DNA of 64,000 nt from Eucalyptus grandis (Eukaryota > Streptophyta > Magnoliopsida > Myrtales > Myrtaceae), in NCBI RefSeq assembly GCF_016545825.1, contig NC_052619.1, positions 30,791,803 through 30,855,802 on the forward strand, written 5' to 3'. Made by a program: the position numbers and the translations under genes. Shown piece by piece: positions 21,789 to 32,549 of the stretch (position 1 is its first letter; each line of letters starts with the position of its first letter). The notes beneath the pieces were generated by a model. It did no database searches. It saw only the letters and a program-made list of their open reading frames with translations, and was not told the DNA's origin.

Positions 21789-22493
21789 ATGAAGATTTTA
21801 AGTTGGAATTGTCAGGGGTTAGGCACACCATTGACAATTCAAGCTTTGCGAGTCCTTATGACTCAAGAAAGGCCCAGCATCATCTTTTTAATGGAAACTA
21901 AAAATCAAGAGCATAATGTGCAACGATTAAGAAGGAGGTTAAACTTTCAGAATTGTTTCTTAGTTGATCCAGTAGCTATTGCTGGGCATTTAGCTATTTT
22001 CTGGGATGACCAAGTATTAATATCCATTAAGTCTTTCTCGAATAGCTTTATTAATGTTCAATGTCATGTCAAAGAAACCAAACAGAGAATGTATATCACA
22101 TTTCTACATGCTCCCACTAAATTCCATGAAAGAGTATTGTTATGGGAGGCTATACATAGAGCAAGTGTAAATTATCATCTACCTTGGCTTAACATGGGGG
22201 ATTTTAATGAAATTATGTATTACTGGGAAAAAGTGGGTTAAAAAAGAGCAGAAAACTGCTGGCTTACAGCTTTCAAAGACTTTTTGCACCAATGTTCCTT
22301 AATGGATTTGGAATACAAGGGCTGTGCGTATACCTGGACAAATAATAGAGCAGGAGAACACCTGGTTAAGAAGCGCCTTGATAGAGCTCTATGTAACTTG
22401 GATTGGAGACTTGAATATCCAACTGCCAAATGTATAGCATTACTAGCCATTGGCTCGGATCATAGCCCTCTTATAATATCACTTTACCAATGA
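21789..22493 (+). pseudogene. LINE ORF2 endonuclease domain, broken
   Basis: The ATG at 21789 starts MKILSWNCQGLGTPLTIQAL, the classic plant LINE ORF2 start of an apurinic-type endonuclease. FLMETKN and LPWLNMGDFNEI follow; D and N of GDFN and the first N of SWNCQG are catalytic-type residues. A TAA at 22239-22241 interrupts, after which the domain continues as CSLMDLEYKGCAYTWTNN and ends with AIGSDHSPL (the SDH active-site motif). Confidence 0.85.
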
Positions 22494-22599
22494 AAGGAAC
22501 GGAGGAAAAGGGTATTCTGATATGAAGCTTTGTGGTCAAGGGATAAGGAGTGTGTGCAGCAGTTAGTTAAGAAAACTTGGGCTGAAACCGAATTACAAA

Positions 22600-24450
22600 G
22601 GCTAAATATGGTGGAAAAACTGTAGATAGTGGTACAAAAGTTGATAATGTCGAGTAAGAATAGATTTTCCAATGCTAATAGGAAGATCGAGTGGCTGAAG
22701 AGTAAGCTTCAAAGGTTGATGAATGAAACGGAAGCTTCTTAGGAATGTGTGGAAGCAAAGAAGATATCTCAAGAGATTGAATACTTGTGCCAATAAGAGG
22801 AGATGTATTGGGGAATGCGATCTAGAATTAGCTGGTTGAAATGGGGCGATAGAAACACTAAATTCTTCCATGCTACAGCTATTCAGAGGTGATCCAAAAA
22901 CATAATAACCATGCTAAAGAATGTTGAAGATGATGGGGTGAGAGAGGAACAACTTTTGAAGCAAATGACAGAGACATATTTTAAAAATTTGTATGAGTCT
23001 ATGGGGTCTCGAAACTTTCAACCTATTCTTCACCAAATTCCAACTTATGTTAATGAAACGATGAACTAATGGCTGGTTAAATTTGTTACTTTGGAGGAGA
23101 TTACGACTGCAATGAACCAATTAGGAGCTACTAAAGCCCCATGACCGGATGGACTTAATGGACTCTTCTTCAGAATCATTGGCCAGCTATAGGCCAGGAT
23201 ATTTGTAGGGAAGTATAGAATTTTTTTGATACGGGTTTACCTAAATCAAGCCATGAACAGAACCCAAATCACCCTAATTCCCAAAATCCCAAACCTCGAA
23301 AAGCTTGAACAATTCTGCCCAATTAGCCTCTGCAATTTTTTGTACAAAATCATTTCCAAAGTATTAACCAATAGACTTAAACCCCTGCTATCAAGTTTTA
23401 TTGCTGAAGAAAAAAGTGCTTTTGTGGGGGTAGACAAATTTAAGACAATATCCTAATTATGCAGGAAGTACTCCATAGAATGCGAACTCAGAAGAGAAAG
23501 AATAAATTCCAAGCTGTTCTAAAGCTGGATATGCAGAAGGCGTATGATCGGATTGAATGAGATTTCCTTCGAGCATGCTTACTCAAGATGGGATTTTATG
23601 ATAAGTGGGTACAATGGGTGATGCAATATGTTTCAACGGTTTCATTTAGTGTAAATTTCAATGGGGAACTCCTACCTGCATTTAAGCCAACCAGAGGGAT
23701 TCGACAAGGTGACCCACTATCCCCTTATCTCTTCATTTTAATGGCAAACACCCTCTCAAACCTAATCAAACAAGCTGTAGCAGATGGTACACTCCGAGCA
23801 ATCAAGTTGAATAGAAGGTCCTACTCTATCACACTTACTATTTGTAGATGACTCAATTTTCTTTCTCCATGCAACCATATTAGAATGTCAAAATCTGGCG
23901 GCCATTTTACACCAATATTGTTTTGCATCAAGCCAGGCTATTAATCTTAATAAGTCAGGCATTTATTTTAGTAAAAGCTATCCAATGAACTTGAGAAGAA
24001 ATATGGCTTCAGAATTAAGAGTTCTAGAGATAAAGAAAATAAGGAAGTATTTAGGAATTCCTTTGGATTAGGGAGCTTCCAAGAAATATATATTCGCTTC
24101 GATTCTAGCTTGAGTTAATATGACGTTGGAAAATTAGAAGGATAATTTGCTGTCAAAAGCAGGGAATGAAATATTGATCAAAGCAAGAATATCTGTGCCA
24201 TTCCTCAATATGCGTGTCCATTTTCAAAATCCCTGTTTTAATTTGCAAATCTATTGAGAAGAAAATTGCCAATTTATGGTAGAGAAATAATAACAAATCT
24301 GCTGAGGTTCATTGGAAAAATTGGGAAACTCTAAAACTTAGGAAGAATTGGGGGGGTCTCGACTTCAAAGATTTACTTGCCTTCAATATAGCTATGTTAG
24401 GGAAGTAAGCTTGGCGCTTTTCATAGCAACCATAGTCCTTGCTAAGCCAA
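22600..24450 (+). pseudogene. LINE reverse transcriptase domain, broken
   Basis: Recognisable pieces are TKAP-(stop)-PDGLNG near 23130, ITLIPKIPNLEKLEQFCPIS (23260-23320), KLDMQKAYDRIE (about 23525), GIRQGDPLSPYLFILMAN (23697-23750) and the catalytic FVDD at 23841-23852. The last lies in a different frame from the preceding motif, showing a frameshift. Several in-frame stops are present. Confidence 0.85.
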
Positions 24451-24879
24451 GTGATGAAGGGTCTTTATTATCTGCATGGTGATTTTTGGAAAGCTAGAAA
24501 AGGTTCCTGACCTTCATGGGGATGGCAAAGTATATCCTCGGAAGAGATTCTATAGCACCATTTGTTATGTATTCAATGGGAAGTGGAAAGAAAATTTTTA
24601 TTCGAGAAGACAAATGGTTGAAAAGTGGACTTATTGGCGGCCCAACAACAAGAAATGAGCCAGTTCATGTGGCTGAATTAATAGAACCAAAAGTTGGGAT
24701 ATGGGATGAACTAATGGTAAGATCGCTGTTTGATGATCAAAGAATGAAGGAAATCTAGAAACCCCTATTGGATTACCCACTACGAAGACAAATTGGTTTG
24801 GATGAATAACAAGCCAAGGTCCTACACAGTTAAAGGCGGTTATTTCACCATTAGAGATAGATCAGCTAGCACACATACA

Positions 24880-26030
24880 ACAACAACAACTTCATATCAC
24901 CAAACGACACCTCAACTCTGGAAATATATTTGGCACTTTGGAACTCTACCCAAAGTTAAACTATTTCTCTGGAGTGCATGTCAAAATACAATGCCTACTC
25001 TAGAAAATTTACACATGAGAAGATAGTATCTACCCCATTATGTCCCATATGCAAATAGGAAGCTGAAACCATTGAACATACCCTCTTGCTCTGCCCATGG
25101 ACAGCTCAAATATGGCTTCCCACCTCCCTACAAATTAAAATATCAAGAATTGGGTTAACAAGATTTGATGACTGGCTGTGCAGGTTAAAAAAAACCCACA
25201 AGGAGATCTGAAGTTTGACCTAACCGCAACAACCTTGTGGTGCATATGGAAAGACAGGAATCACTTCATTTTCGGGCAACGTCCCCTGCATCCGCAACAA
25301 ACACTATTCAAAGCTTTAGCTTTACACGAGAACTTTCTCATGTGGAACTGCAAACCAAAGAAAAAGAAGACAAGTGAAGCTCAGACTTACCGATGGCAAC
25401 CCCTGGCCCCAAATGTGCTAAAAGTTAACATCGATGCTTCTTTTATCCGAAATGAAGGAGCGGCTACAGCTTCTAACGAGAACAGGGGATCGAACGAAGA
25501 AACCAACGAAAACAGGGGATCGCACGAAAAAGCTACTGCAGCTTCAGAGGAGAACAGAGGATTCATCGCCATCACCGGCCTTTGTCGACACTCTAAGGGG
25601 CGTCTTGTTGATTGCTTCTCCAAGCCAGTTGTGATTTCTTTTGCAGAACATGCGGAGGCCAATAGGGGATTGCATGAAGAAGCCACCGTAGCTTCAGAGA
25701 AGAACAGGGGATACATCGCCTGCCTTTGTCGAGACTCCAAGGGGCTTATTGTTGATGGCTTCTCCAAGCTGGTTGTGGTTTCTACTGCAGAACAGGCGGA
25801 GGCCATGGCACTTCTTGAAACCTTAGAGTTCCTTTCTTCCAGATCCGAGTTGAAAATGCAAGTACATTTGGACTGCCTTTCCCTCGTGCAAAGCATTTTG
25901 GCGACAATTGCAACAAGTTGGGAAATTAAGGGCATTGTGGACTGAATTAAGGCCAAGCTAAAGGAGTTTTCTAGGCTTTCTCTAGCCTATTGTAGCAAGG
26001 AGTTTAATAGGACAACAGATTGACTTGCAA
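24880..26030 (+). pseudogene. LINE zf-RVT and RNase H domains, RNase H internally duplicated
   Basis: The zinc module is seen as PKVKLFLWSACQNTMPTL then CPIC and CPW (24950-25100) across a stop. The open frame 25178-25945 begins an RNase H-like domain (VLKVNIDASF) and contains two successive copies of about 148 bp (25513-25660 and about 25661-25805). Both read NRG-(x)-HE(E/K)AT-(x)-AS-E-(x)-NRG, then LCR(H/D)SKG, FSK and AE(H/Q)AEA. The second copy continues into LLETLEFLSS. A smaller 27-bp repeat precedes them (25475-25530). Such duplication inside an RNase H fold is unusual. Confidence 0.75.
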
Positions 26031-26239
26031 AAGCCTAAAGATTTAACTGTCTTCCTAGTAATTGAATAGCTAATCCCCAGCCCAACCTGTTTGATTTGTT
26101 ATGTTCCGATACTTTTGATGTATTTCCTCCAAACTTGGTTAAGTAAATTAATAGCAATCGTATTTTTTACAAAAAAAAAAGGTGATATTAGCAATCAATT
26201 TTTTAAAAATTTAAATGATTTTTTTCTTGAAATAAGATT

Positions 26240-27153
26240 ATCCTAGTGTTTTTCCACGGGTGTAAGCATCAGTCCTTTTTTTCGTTTGACTTGTGAGAGC
26301 TCGACTAAAATATGTTCCAACTGCAGAGTAGACCCCAGGAGAGGACAACTCAGATCCATAAAAATAATCCTGGAAGAGTACGCCTCGCCGGTCTTGTCAG
26401 ATCTTTTCCTGGGAAGCGGAACCAATCTCACTCCACTCCCAAGGCGACACGTGTCGTCCAGGAAACTTGAAGCCGCAAGTCGACGTCCTCGATTTCGCTG
26501 GAAGAAGCAGATAACCTCGAGACTTTCCTCTTGAGGTACGGTTCCTCAACCTCGATCTTGATGATGGAGGACTGAAACGGCGACGAGGGTTGGACTGAGA
26601 CGGCGGTGGGGCGGTGGTTTTGGTTGGAAGGGTGTAGTAGACGTTGGAGTGGAAGAGAAGAACAAGAAGAAGAAACAAGAAGAAGAAACAAAAGGAAAAT
26701 GAAGAGAGGGGAGACAGGGTGACGTGAGGTGAGGGAGGGTGAGCGTTGTCCGACCCGTGAATGGAGTGGGATTTTCGTGCGTTGAAATCCTGTTCCTACC
26801 CAATAATTTCGTTGTCTTAGAACTCTTCTTACTTTCCATTTCTGGCTCTCAGGTCTGGGCTCTCTCTCTCCCCCCTCTCTCCCCTCCGGCAGCGTCCTTC
26901 CGTCCTTCTCTCCATACCATCGACTCAGTCGCTGTCTCATCTCGATCGGCCATTAACCAGCGCACTAGGTGCTCTCTCTTTATATCAGTTTCGTTTTCGA
27001 TTTCTCGGTCGAATGCCATTGTTGATTGATGGCTGTGAGTCTGTGACTAACCAAGCCCACCATCTGTTTTCTTTTCCTTCCTTTTATGTTTCGTAACTGT
27101 TGATTGATTTCTTGCCTCAAGCAAACCCATTGACTCGATTCTGTCTCAAGGCG
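26240..27153 (+). promoter_or_regulatory. TNL2 upstream and 5'UTR region
   Basis: It is colinear with the TNL1 region 2480-3680 (without the hAT-like insert) and in part with 47030-48008 upstream of TNL3. It includes a CT-rich tract (about 26850-26890), 'ctgtctcatctcgatcggcc' and a 'gtgctctctctttatatcagtttcg' motif that in TNL3 follows a likely 5'UTR donor. Start sites and promoter elements are not defined by sequence alone. Minus-strand frames 26397-26940 look like artefacts of purine-rich sequence. Confidence 0.4.
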
Positions 27154-27632
27154 ATGGAACCGTCCGCTAATACATTGAGAATGGAGTTTGAGGTGTTCCT
27201 GAGTTTCAGGGGACCGGACACTCGGAACACCTTTACTAGTTGCCTCTATAGTGACATGGTGGAGAAAGGAATCCGTGTCTTCAAAGATGATGAGGAGTTC
27301 CGAGTCGGTCAGAAGATTAGTGGACAGCTCTTGCGGGCCCTTGACGACACCTAGATCTATATTCCCATCTTCTCTAAGGGCTTCGCTTCCAGTCCGTGGT
27401 GTCTTCGTGAGGTCGCACATATAGTAGATTGCACTTCCAAATCAGACGGGAGGAAGGAGATCCTCCCCATTTTTTTCGATGTAGAGCCGGATGATGTCAA
27501 GCTTAAAACAAATTTGTACAGAGATGCCCTGTCTAAACATGAGAAGAAGTATGGCTCCATTGAAGTCAAGCGCTGGGGAGATGCTCTGGTTGAGGTTCCG
27601 ACCAGAGCAGGTTGGAAGCTGGAACGAAAAGG
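27154..27632 (+). pseudogene. TNL2 exon 1: TIR domain with nonsense codon
   Basis: The frame reads FEVFLSFRGPDTRNTFTSCL and FKDDEEFRVGQKISG, then codon 67 is TAG (27352-27354) where TNL1 and TNL3 have CAA in the TQIYIPIF strand. After the stop the frame stays open through SSPWCLREV (catalytic-Glu motif) and YGSIEVKRWGDALVEVP to the GG|GTAAG donor at 27632/27633. Because only one codon is wrong, the lesion looks recent. Confidence 0.85.
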
Positions 27633-28719
27633 GTAAGTCCTACACAACTTTTTCTTGAGTTCTTAATTTTAACATAATATATCAAGAACTTAGCTAAAGT
27701 ATTATTGGTCGTGTTATACGTCTAACGATATCAATCATCTCTAGGACTTTTACCTCGTGTATTCCATCCAGTCTTTTGAGTAATCAATTTCTCTGTAAGT
27801 TGAAAAAAGTTAGACGTTAATGTTACGTCATCGTCAAGTTGTTGCTGAATGCTAAGTTAGCAGTCTGTTCGGTCGTTGAAAACCGTAGAACAACTTTAAA
27901 TAAAAAATTGATAATTTTCAATAAATTTAGACAAAAGAGAAGTGGAAACAACAACTACCATATGTTGTTTTAAATATGATTTTAGGGGTACTTTAGAAAT
28001 TTTGAGAATAGTCCTCCTTTATTACATATGGGTGTGTAAAAGTTTTATATTTTTTAAAGAAAAATAGAGGAATAGTTTTTAAGTTTCAACGTAATAATCA
28101 ATGCATAGATAGTTACTAGACGCAATAATCTCGCATCACACCCTCACTTCATAACTCATTTGAAAATTGGAAAAGTTTAGTGAGAATGTCCATTCTGCCA
28201 CTTGGGCACTTGTCACGTAGTAATTGGCGCTTTGTTTGCTCGCATGTGCACTTAACCTTATAGAGAGAGAGAGAGCTGACTTGGAGACGCGGTATGAGTA
28301 GATGGACGAAATAGTTATCAATATATGACTGGATTCTTTTCCACTCTGTGCTTTTCTTCAACCAAATATGAAATGACCTAATTTCCTTTCTTCTTAATTA
28401 ACGCATCCAAAGTAAGTATTAGTGTTTACACCCAATCAGTGAGAATCTGGGCAGCGGTTAGTGTTTAAATCCAATCAGTGGGAACCTGCGCAGGGACAAC
28501 AGCTAATTGGAGACCATTATAATTATGAAAATTTTCATTGTAACTTGAGATTCTTATGTTTAAATGGATTGAAATTTGTTATTTGAAGAACGGCCACTCT
28601 TTGTAAATCGGTCTTGATATACTTGGCTTATGTTATTCAAATTGCATACGCTTGAAAGTTAGGAATAGCACATTGTCATTATTTTATGTCTAAATTTGTC
28701 CACCATCGCTGTCCAGCAG
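27633..28719 (+). other. TNL2 intron 1
   Basis: An AT-rich intron colinear with intron 1 of TNL1 and TNL3, ending GCAG at 28716-28719. It is about 760 bp shorter than the TNL1 intron. No genes are seen. Confidence 0.6.
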
Positions 28720-29821
28720 GTATGGGGAACTTACAAAATTGATTATTCGAGAGCTTCTACTTAAGCTGAAGGGGAAGAACAGATTAGTTCCTGACCATTT
28801 AGTTGAAACGGATGATTTAAAACGTGTAGAAACATTGTTGGATGTTGACTCTAATGACCATGTACGATTCCTTATAATCCATGGAGTAGGTGGTATTGGC
28901 AAATCAACTCTTGCTAGCATTATCTTCAACCGATTCCAGTCTAAATTCGATTGTAGTAGTTTCCTCGATGATGTCCCATGTCAAGGTCTTTTAGACGTGC
29001 AAAAGAAATTGTTATCTGACACATTGGGCTCAACCTCTATTGATGGAATCCATGACCCCAACGATGGGATCGATCGTATAAGAAGAGGTCTTATCAACAA
29101 GAAAGTTCTAGTTGTTGTTGATAATGTGGACAAGAAGAGCCAACTCGATAAACTTGCAGGGAGATGCGATTGGTTTGGTTCCGGAAGTAGGATCATTATC
29201 ACAATTAGGGACAAAAACACATTGCTAGATAAGGGCTACCAAATACTGCCTAACAATTACTTGGCCTACCCAATGTTGGAGATGCCTATAGATCAAGCAA
29301 TTCAACTTTTCAGTAGGCATGCCTTTAGAAGTGATACTCCTCCAGAAGGTTGCTACAATTTCTCGAAAGAAGTCGTTTCAAGCATAGGAAGGCTTCCTTT
29401 GACTTTGGAAGTTGTGGGTTCTCGTTTTGCCAATACATTTAGATCAGAGTGGGACGAAACATTGGAGGACTTAAAGCAAGTGCCACATAGGCGCGTAAGA
29501 AAAACACTGATGATGAGTATCAAGAGATTGGATGACATAGAAAAAGCCATATTCCTAGACATAGCATGTTTTTGCATAGGGGAGGATAAGACTTATGCGG
29601 ATTACATGTGGCGTAGTAGTGGATATTCTCCACGCAGCGCAATTGATGTTCTTCTGCTCATGTCATTGATAAAGATCGATGAGTTCAATAGGTTCTGGAT
29701 GCATGATGAAGTTCGAGATCTAGGAAGGTACATTGTCAAGGAAGAGAATTTTGAAGATGCCGGAGAGCGCCGTTGGGTGCGGATTGATGAGAATACTCTA
29801 GACATGCAAAGCTGCAACAAG
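28720..29821 (+). CDS. TNL2 exon 2: NB-ARC domain, open
   Basis: The exon is open from the acceptor to the AAG|GTGAAA donor at 29821. Motifs are the P-loop GGIGKST (28889-28909), kinase-2 VLVVVDNVD (Asp-Asn at 29120-29125), RNBS-B GSRIIITIRD, GRLPLTLEVVGS, RNBS-D FLDIACFC and MHD in FWMHDEVRDLGRYIV. The DN in kinase-2 is shared with TNL1 and TNL3. The TIR exon upstream has a stop, so this domain would need an internal start to be made. Confidence 0.85.
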
Positions 29822-30284
29822 GTGAAAGTTATTACAAAAAGAAGAAATAACTGATCTGGCAAAATCTTTGGTCATGTGCTCTGATGTGAGGTTTCTAAAT
29901 TATAGAGAAATAGAAAACAACTCTTTAACAACGAAATTAAATGTTTTTACTCATGCAAGACAAGAAGAAAGCTAACATTCTGTTTGGTTAGTTGAAATTC
30001 CTTATTTCTTGTTTCAGTGAGAATGAAAATGACTTCCTTGTTTCCTTGAAAAAGTGTTTAGTCTGTTAAAAGACAAAGGAATCAACACCAATTGGACATT
30101 CTAAACATGCTTGTTTTGTCTTATTTTCAAGTTGAGAAGAACTGTAACTATTTTATCACAACTTGTGTTTGATTTGATTAATTTGGGGTTGAAGAAGAAC
30201 TATTGATATTGTTGAGTACGTGCATTTGTTTTTTCGCTTCCCCTGTTGCATACTCTCATCTTTATTCTCTACTACTGCTGGCAG

Positions 30285-30557
30285 GAAAAACAAGCTGTAC
30301 GAGCACTCAGTTTGGATATTAGTTATGAGTTAACAGCCGAAGAATTAGCCTATTTGCCAATGCTGAGGTTCCTTGAAGGGGAGAGACTGAATTTGGTAGG
30401 TGACTTCAAAAATCTTCTTCGTAATTTGAGGTGGTTGTCTTGGCGTCATTACCCGTTGGATTTTTCAGCGACAAATCTTCAACTGGTGAATTTGGTTGTG
30501 CTCAACCTTTCGAGGAGCATGATCACTCACAATTGGGGTGGATGGAGGCAAATCAAG
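30285..30557 (+). CDS. TNL2 exon 3: NB-ARC to LRR linker
   Basis: It is 91 codons, the same size as in TNL1, starting EKQAVRALSLDISYELTAEE and ending GWRQIK. The donor GT is at 30558. The frame remains open through the following intron for about 190 bases, to a stop at 30750-30752, because the next acceptor is lost and a base is deleted just after it. Confidence 0.75.
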
Positions 30558-30660
30558 GTATCAACACACCTCACTTATATTCGCTTCAAATTCTATCTAT
30601 TGACCTTCATAGTCTTATACTTTTTGTTGGCATGTATTCCACCCTATTTTTCCATTGCGG

Positions 30661-32332
30661 ATGGCGAAAACTTGAAAATTCTAGATTTGACGCAATGCTA
30701 TGAGTTGACTAAGACACCTGATTTTTCAGAGTTGACAAGTTGGAGAAATTAATTCTCACAAGGTGTGTGAATTTGTCTACGGTTGATGGCTCGATTGGTA
30801 AGCTAAAATTGCTTAGTACTTTGAATATGAAGGGATGTGAATCCCTCGAAGCATTGCCCGAAGAAATCGGTTCTCTAGAATGCTTGTTGGAGATTATCAT
30901 GCCCCGCTTTTAGCAAATTGTCCAAGCTTCCCGAGACAAGAGGCAATCTAAAATATCTGACAAAATTTGAAATCCCATTTCATCATCGTATCATCCAACT
31001 TCCTCCCTCTGTTGGAAAACTAGAATCATTGATTCGGTTGGATTTAAGAGCCTCGGGCATCTTCGTTCTCCCGATTCAATTGGAAGGTTAAAGAATCTCA
31101 AGCATTTACTTTTATCTCAATGCAATGATCTACATGGACTTCCAGATTCTATCGGGGAATTAGAATCATTGGTTGAGTTAGATTTAAAATTCTCAAGGAT
31201 CTGCGTTCTCCCTAATTCCATTGGAAGGTTAAACAATCTCAAACATTTGCTTTTATTTGAATGTAAGAATCTACATGAGCTTCCGGTCTCTATTGGGGAA
31301 TTAGATTCATTGGTTGAGTTGGATTTAAAACTCTCAGGGATCTCCATTCTCCCTGATTCCATTGGAAATCTGAAGAGACTAAAAGTCTTAAAGATGTCAT
31401 TCACAAAGATACACAAATATCTTGTGCTCTTGGAGGGGTAGAGACACTCGAAGAGCTCGATGCCTCGTTTTGTCCACGTCTTAGGGATGAAATCCCATGG
31501 GAAATGTGGTGCCTAACCCGTTTGAGGATCTTGGACTTAGATGGGAGCCCAATCTCTATGTTGCCTAGAAAGATCAGTGGTTTCTTTAGTCTTTATACAC
31601 TTAGAATTGCAAGTCATCGGCTTTGCCAATTGCCAGAGCTTCCGTCGAGTTTGAAATGCCTAGTTGTTGAAGCTGCTCAATTCCCTACTCTTCCCTTGAC
31701 CGTAGTTGATTCTTATAATCTCAAATTTTATAAAAACTATGTATAACACCATCCTTGAAACCTTACCCTATCTCGCAATTGCCAGATTTTTCCAACTTCC
31801 AGAGCTTGTCAGTTATCTCTATCAGCGGTTGTTTAACGCCACGTGTGCCCAATCTATCGCGCTTGAAGAGGTTACAAGAGTTACGACTTCATGAGTTCCC
31901 CAAACTAGAGGAGATTCCAGGTTTGGGGGAATTGGAATCACTGAAGTTTCTACAAATTAGCGAGTGCAGTGGGATTGAACAATTGTCTGACCTGTCAAAG
32001 TTGATAAAGCTAAGGCATCTTGAGCTATTATATTGTAGAAAGTTGAGAGCTATCGAAGGTTTTAAAGAATTGAATTCTCTAAAGAATGTGAAGATTATAG
32101 ATTGCATGTCCTTAGAAAGCTTGCCCAATGTGCCGACATTCACCAAGTTGGACATGGACTGGAGGTTGCGTCGAGAAGCTGCAAAACTCACCATTCAGTC
32201 TACTATATTGGGGAAGCGAATGCGACGTCGGAACTTGCAAAACTTGAAGTAGAATACATCATCACAAAAGTGCAGGAACTTCTTATTAAAGCACATCAAG
32301 TCCAGGTTAAAGCTGGTGCAATACTAAGGTGA
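30661..32332 (+). pseudogene. TNL2 exon 4: LRR domain with frameshifts
   Basis: The LRR entry KILDLTQCYELTKTPDFSEL is followed by a one-base loss at about 30731. The 141-bp module is then present about three times: a first, partly degraded one (SVGKLESLIRLDLRASGIFVLP, shifted near 31070), then LPDSIGELESLVELDLKFSR and LPVSIGELDSLVELDLKLSG. Another one-base loss lies near 31415 (ACAAATATC against ACAATACCC). C-terminal LRRs (LPDFSNFQSLSVISISGC, EIPGLGELESLKFLQIS) read open in 31755-32252. Confidence 0.8.
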
Positions 32333-32339
32333 GTAGCTT

Positions 32340-32546
32340 CTGACTCCTTCCAGATTTTCTTTGCATCATAGATATTGGTTTGAATGTTTGCATCAAAATT
32401 CTCAAGTGCGTTTGGATCACATAAAAGAAAATAGCAGTTTTCAATTCGGGTTTTGTTTGCTTAACTGTAGAGCTGGCTTTGGAAAAACGCTTAAAAAGAG
32501 TTGGCGGCGAGTATTTAGAGTTTTGAGGCCCCGAGCATGGAATTAA
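32340..32546 (+). pseudogene. MDH exon 9/10 relic at the TNL2 3' end
   Basis: After the TNL2 donor, 'cagattttctttgcatc' matches MDH exon 9 (FFAS). The following 'gtgcgtttggatcacataaaag' to 'aactgtag' matches MDH intron 9, and 'agctggctttggaaaaacgctt' matches exon 10 (AGLEKA). A small frame 32361-32546 covers it, ending RVLRPRAWN. It could act as a terminal exon of the TNL transcript; that is speculation. Confidence 0.6.
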
Positions 32547-32549
32547 CTA

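Larger units (their letters stand above)
21540..26180 (+). mobile_element. LINE (non-LTR) retrotransposon, 5'-truncated and decayed
   Basis: The order is endonuclease, reverse transcriptase, zinc-binding zf-RVT module, RNase H and a short poly(A) at 26171-26180, as in plant L1-type LINEs. ORF1 is missing or reduced to a scrap (21577-21792). Numerous stops and frameshifts break ORF2. The element lies between the MDH 3' flank (21500) and the TNL2 upstream region (26240); in the TNL3 unit those two flanks are contiguous at about 47000-47080, giving an empty site. I could not locate target duplications. Confidence 0.85.
27154..32332 (+). pseudogene. TNL2: TIR-NBS-LRR resistance gene, disrupted
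   Basis: This is the second paralogue. Exons are 1: 27154-27632 (TIR), 2: 28720-29821 (NB-ARC), 3: 30285-30557 (linker), 4: from about 30661 (LRR). Lesions are TAG at 27352-27354 in the TIR, loss of the exon-4 acceptor (GCGG where TNL3 has GCAG, about 30657-30660), a one-base loss just after it, another at about 30731, one near 31070 and one near 31415. The NB-ARC and linker exons are intact. The last coding frame ends near 32332 with a GTGAGT donor that leads into MDH-derived sequence. It is a probable pseudogene, unless a shorter protein is made from internal exons. Confidence 0.85.

Noticed and set aside
26397..26940. Overlapping minus-strand frames of 93-170 codons
   Set aside because: They overlie the TNL2 upstream region, which is purine-rich and colinear with non-coding flanks of TNL1. 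No known domain.
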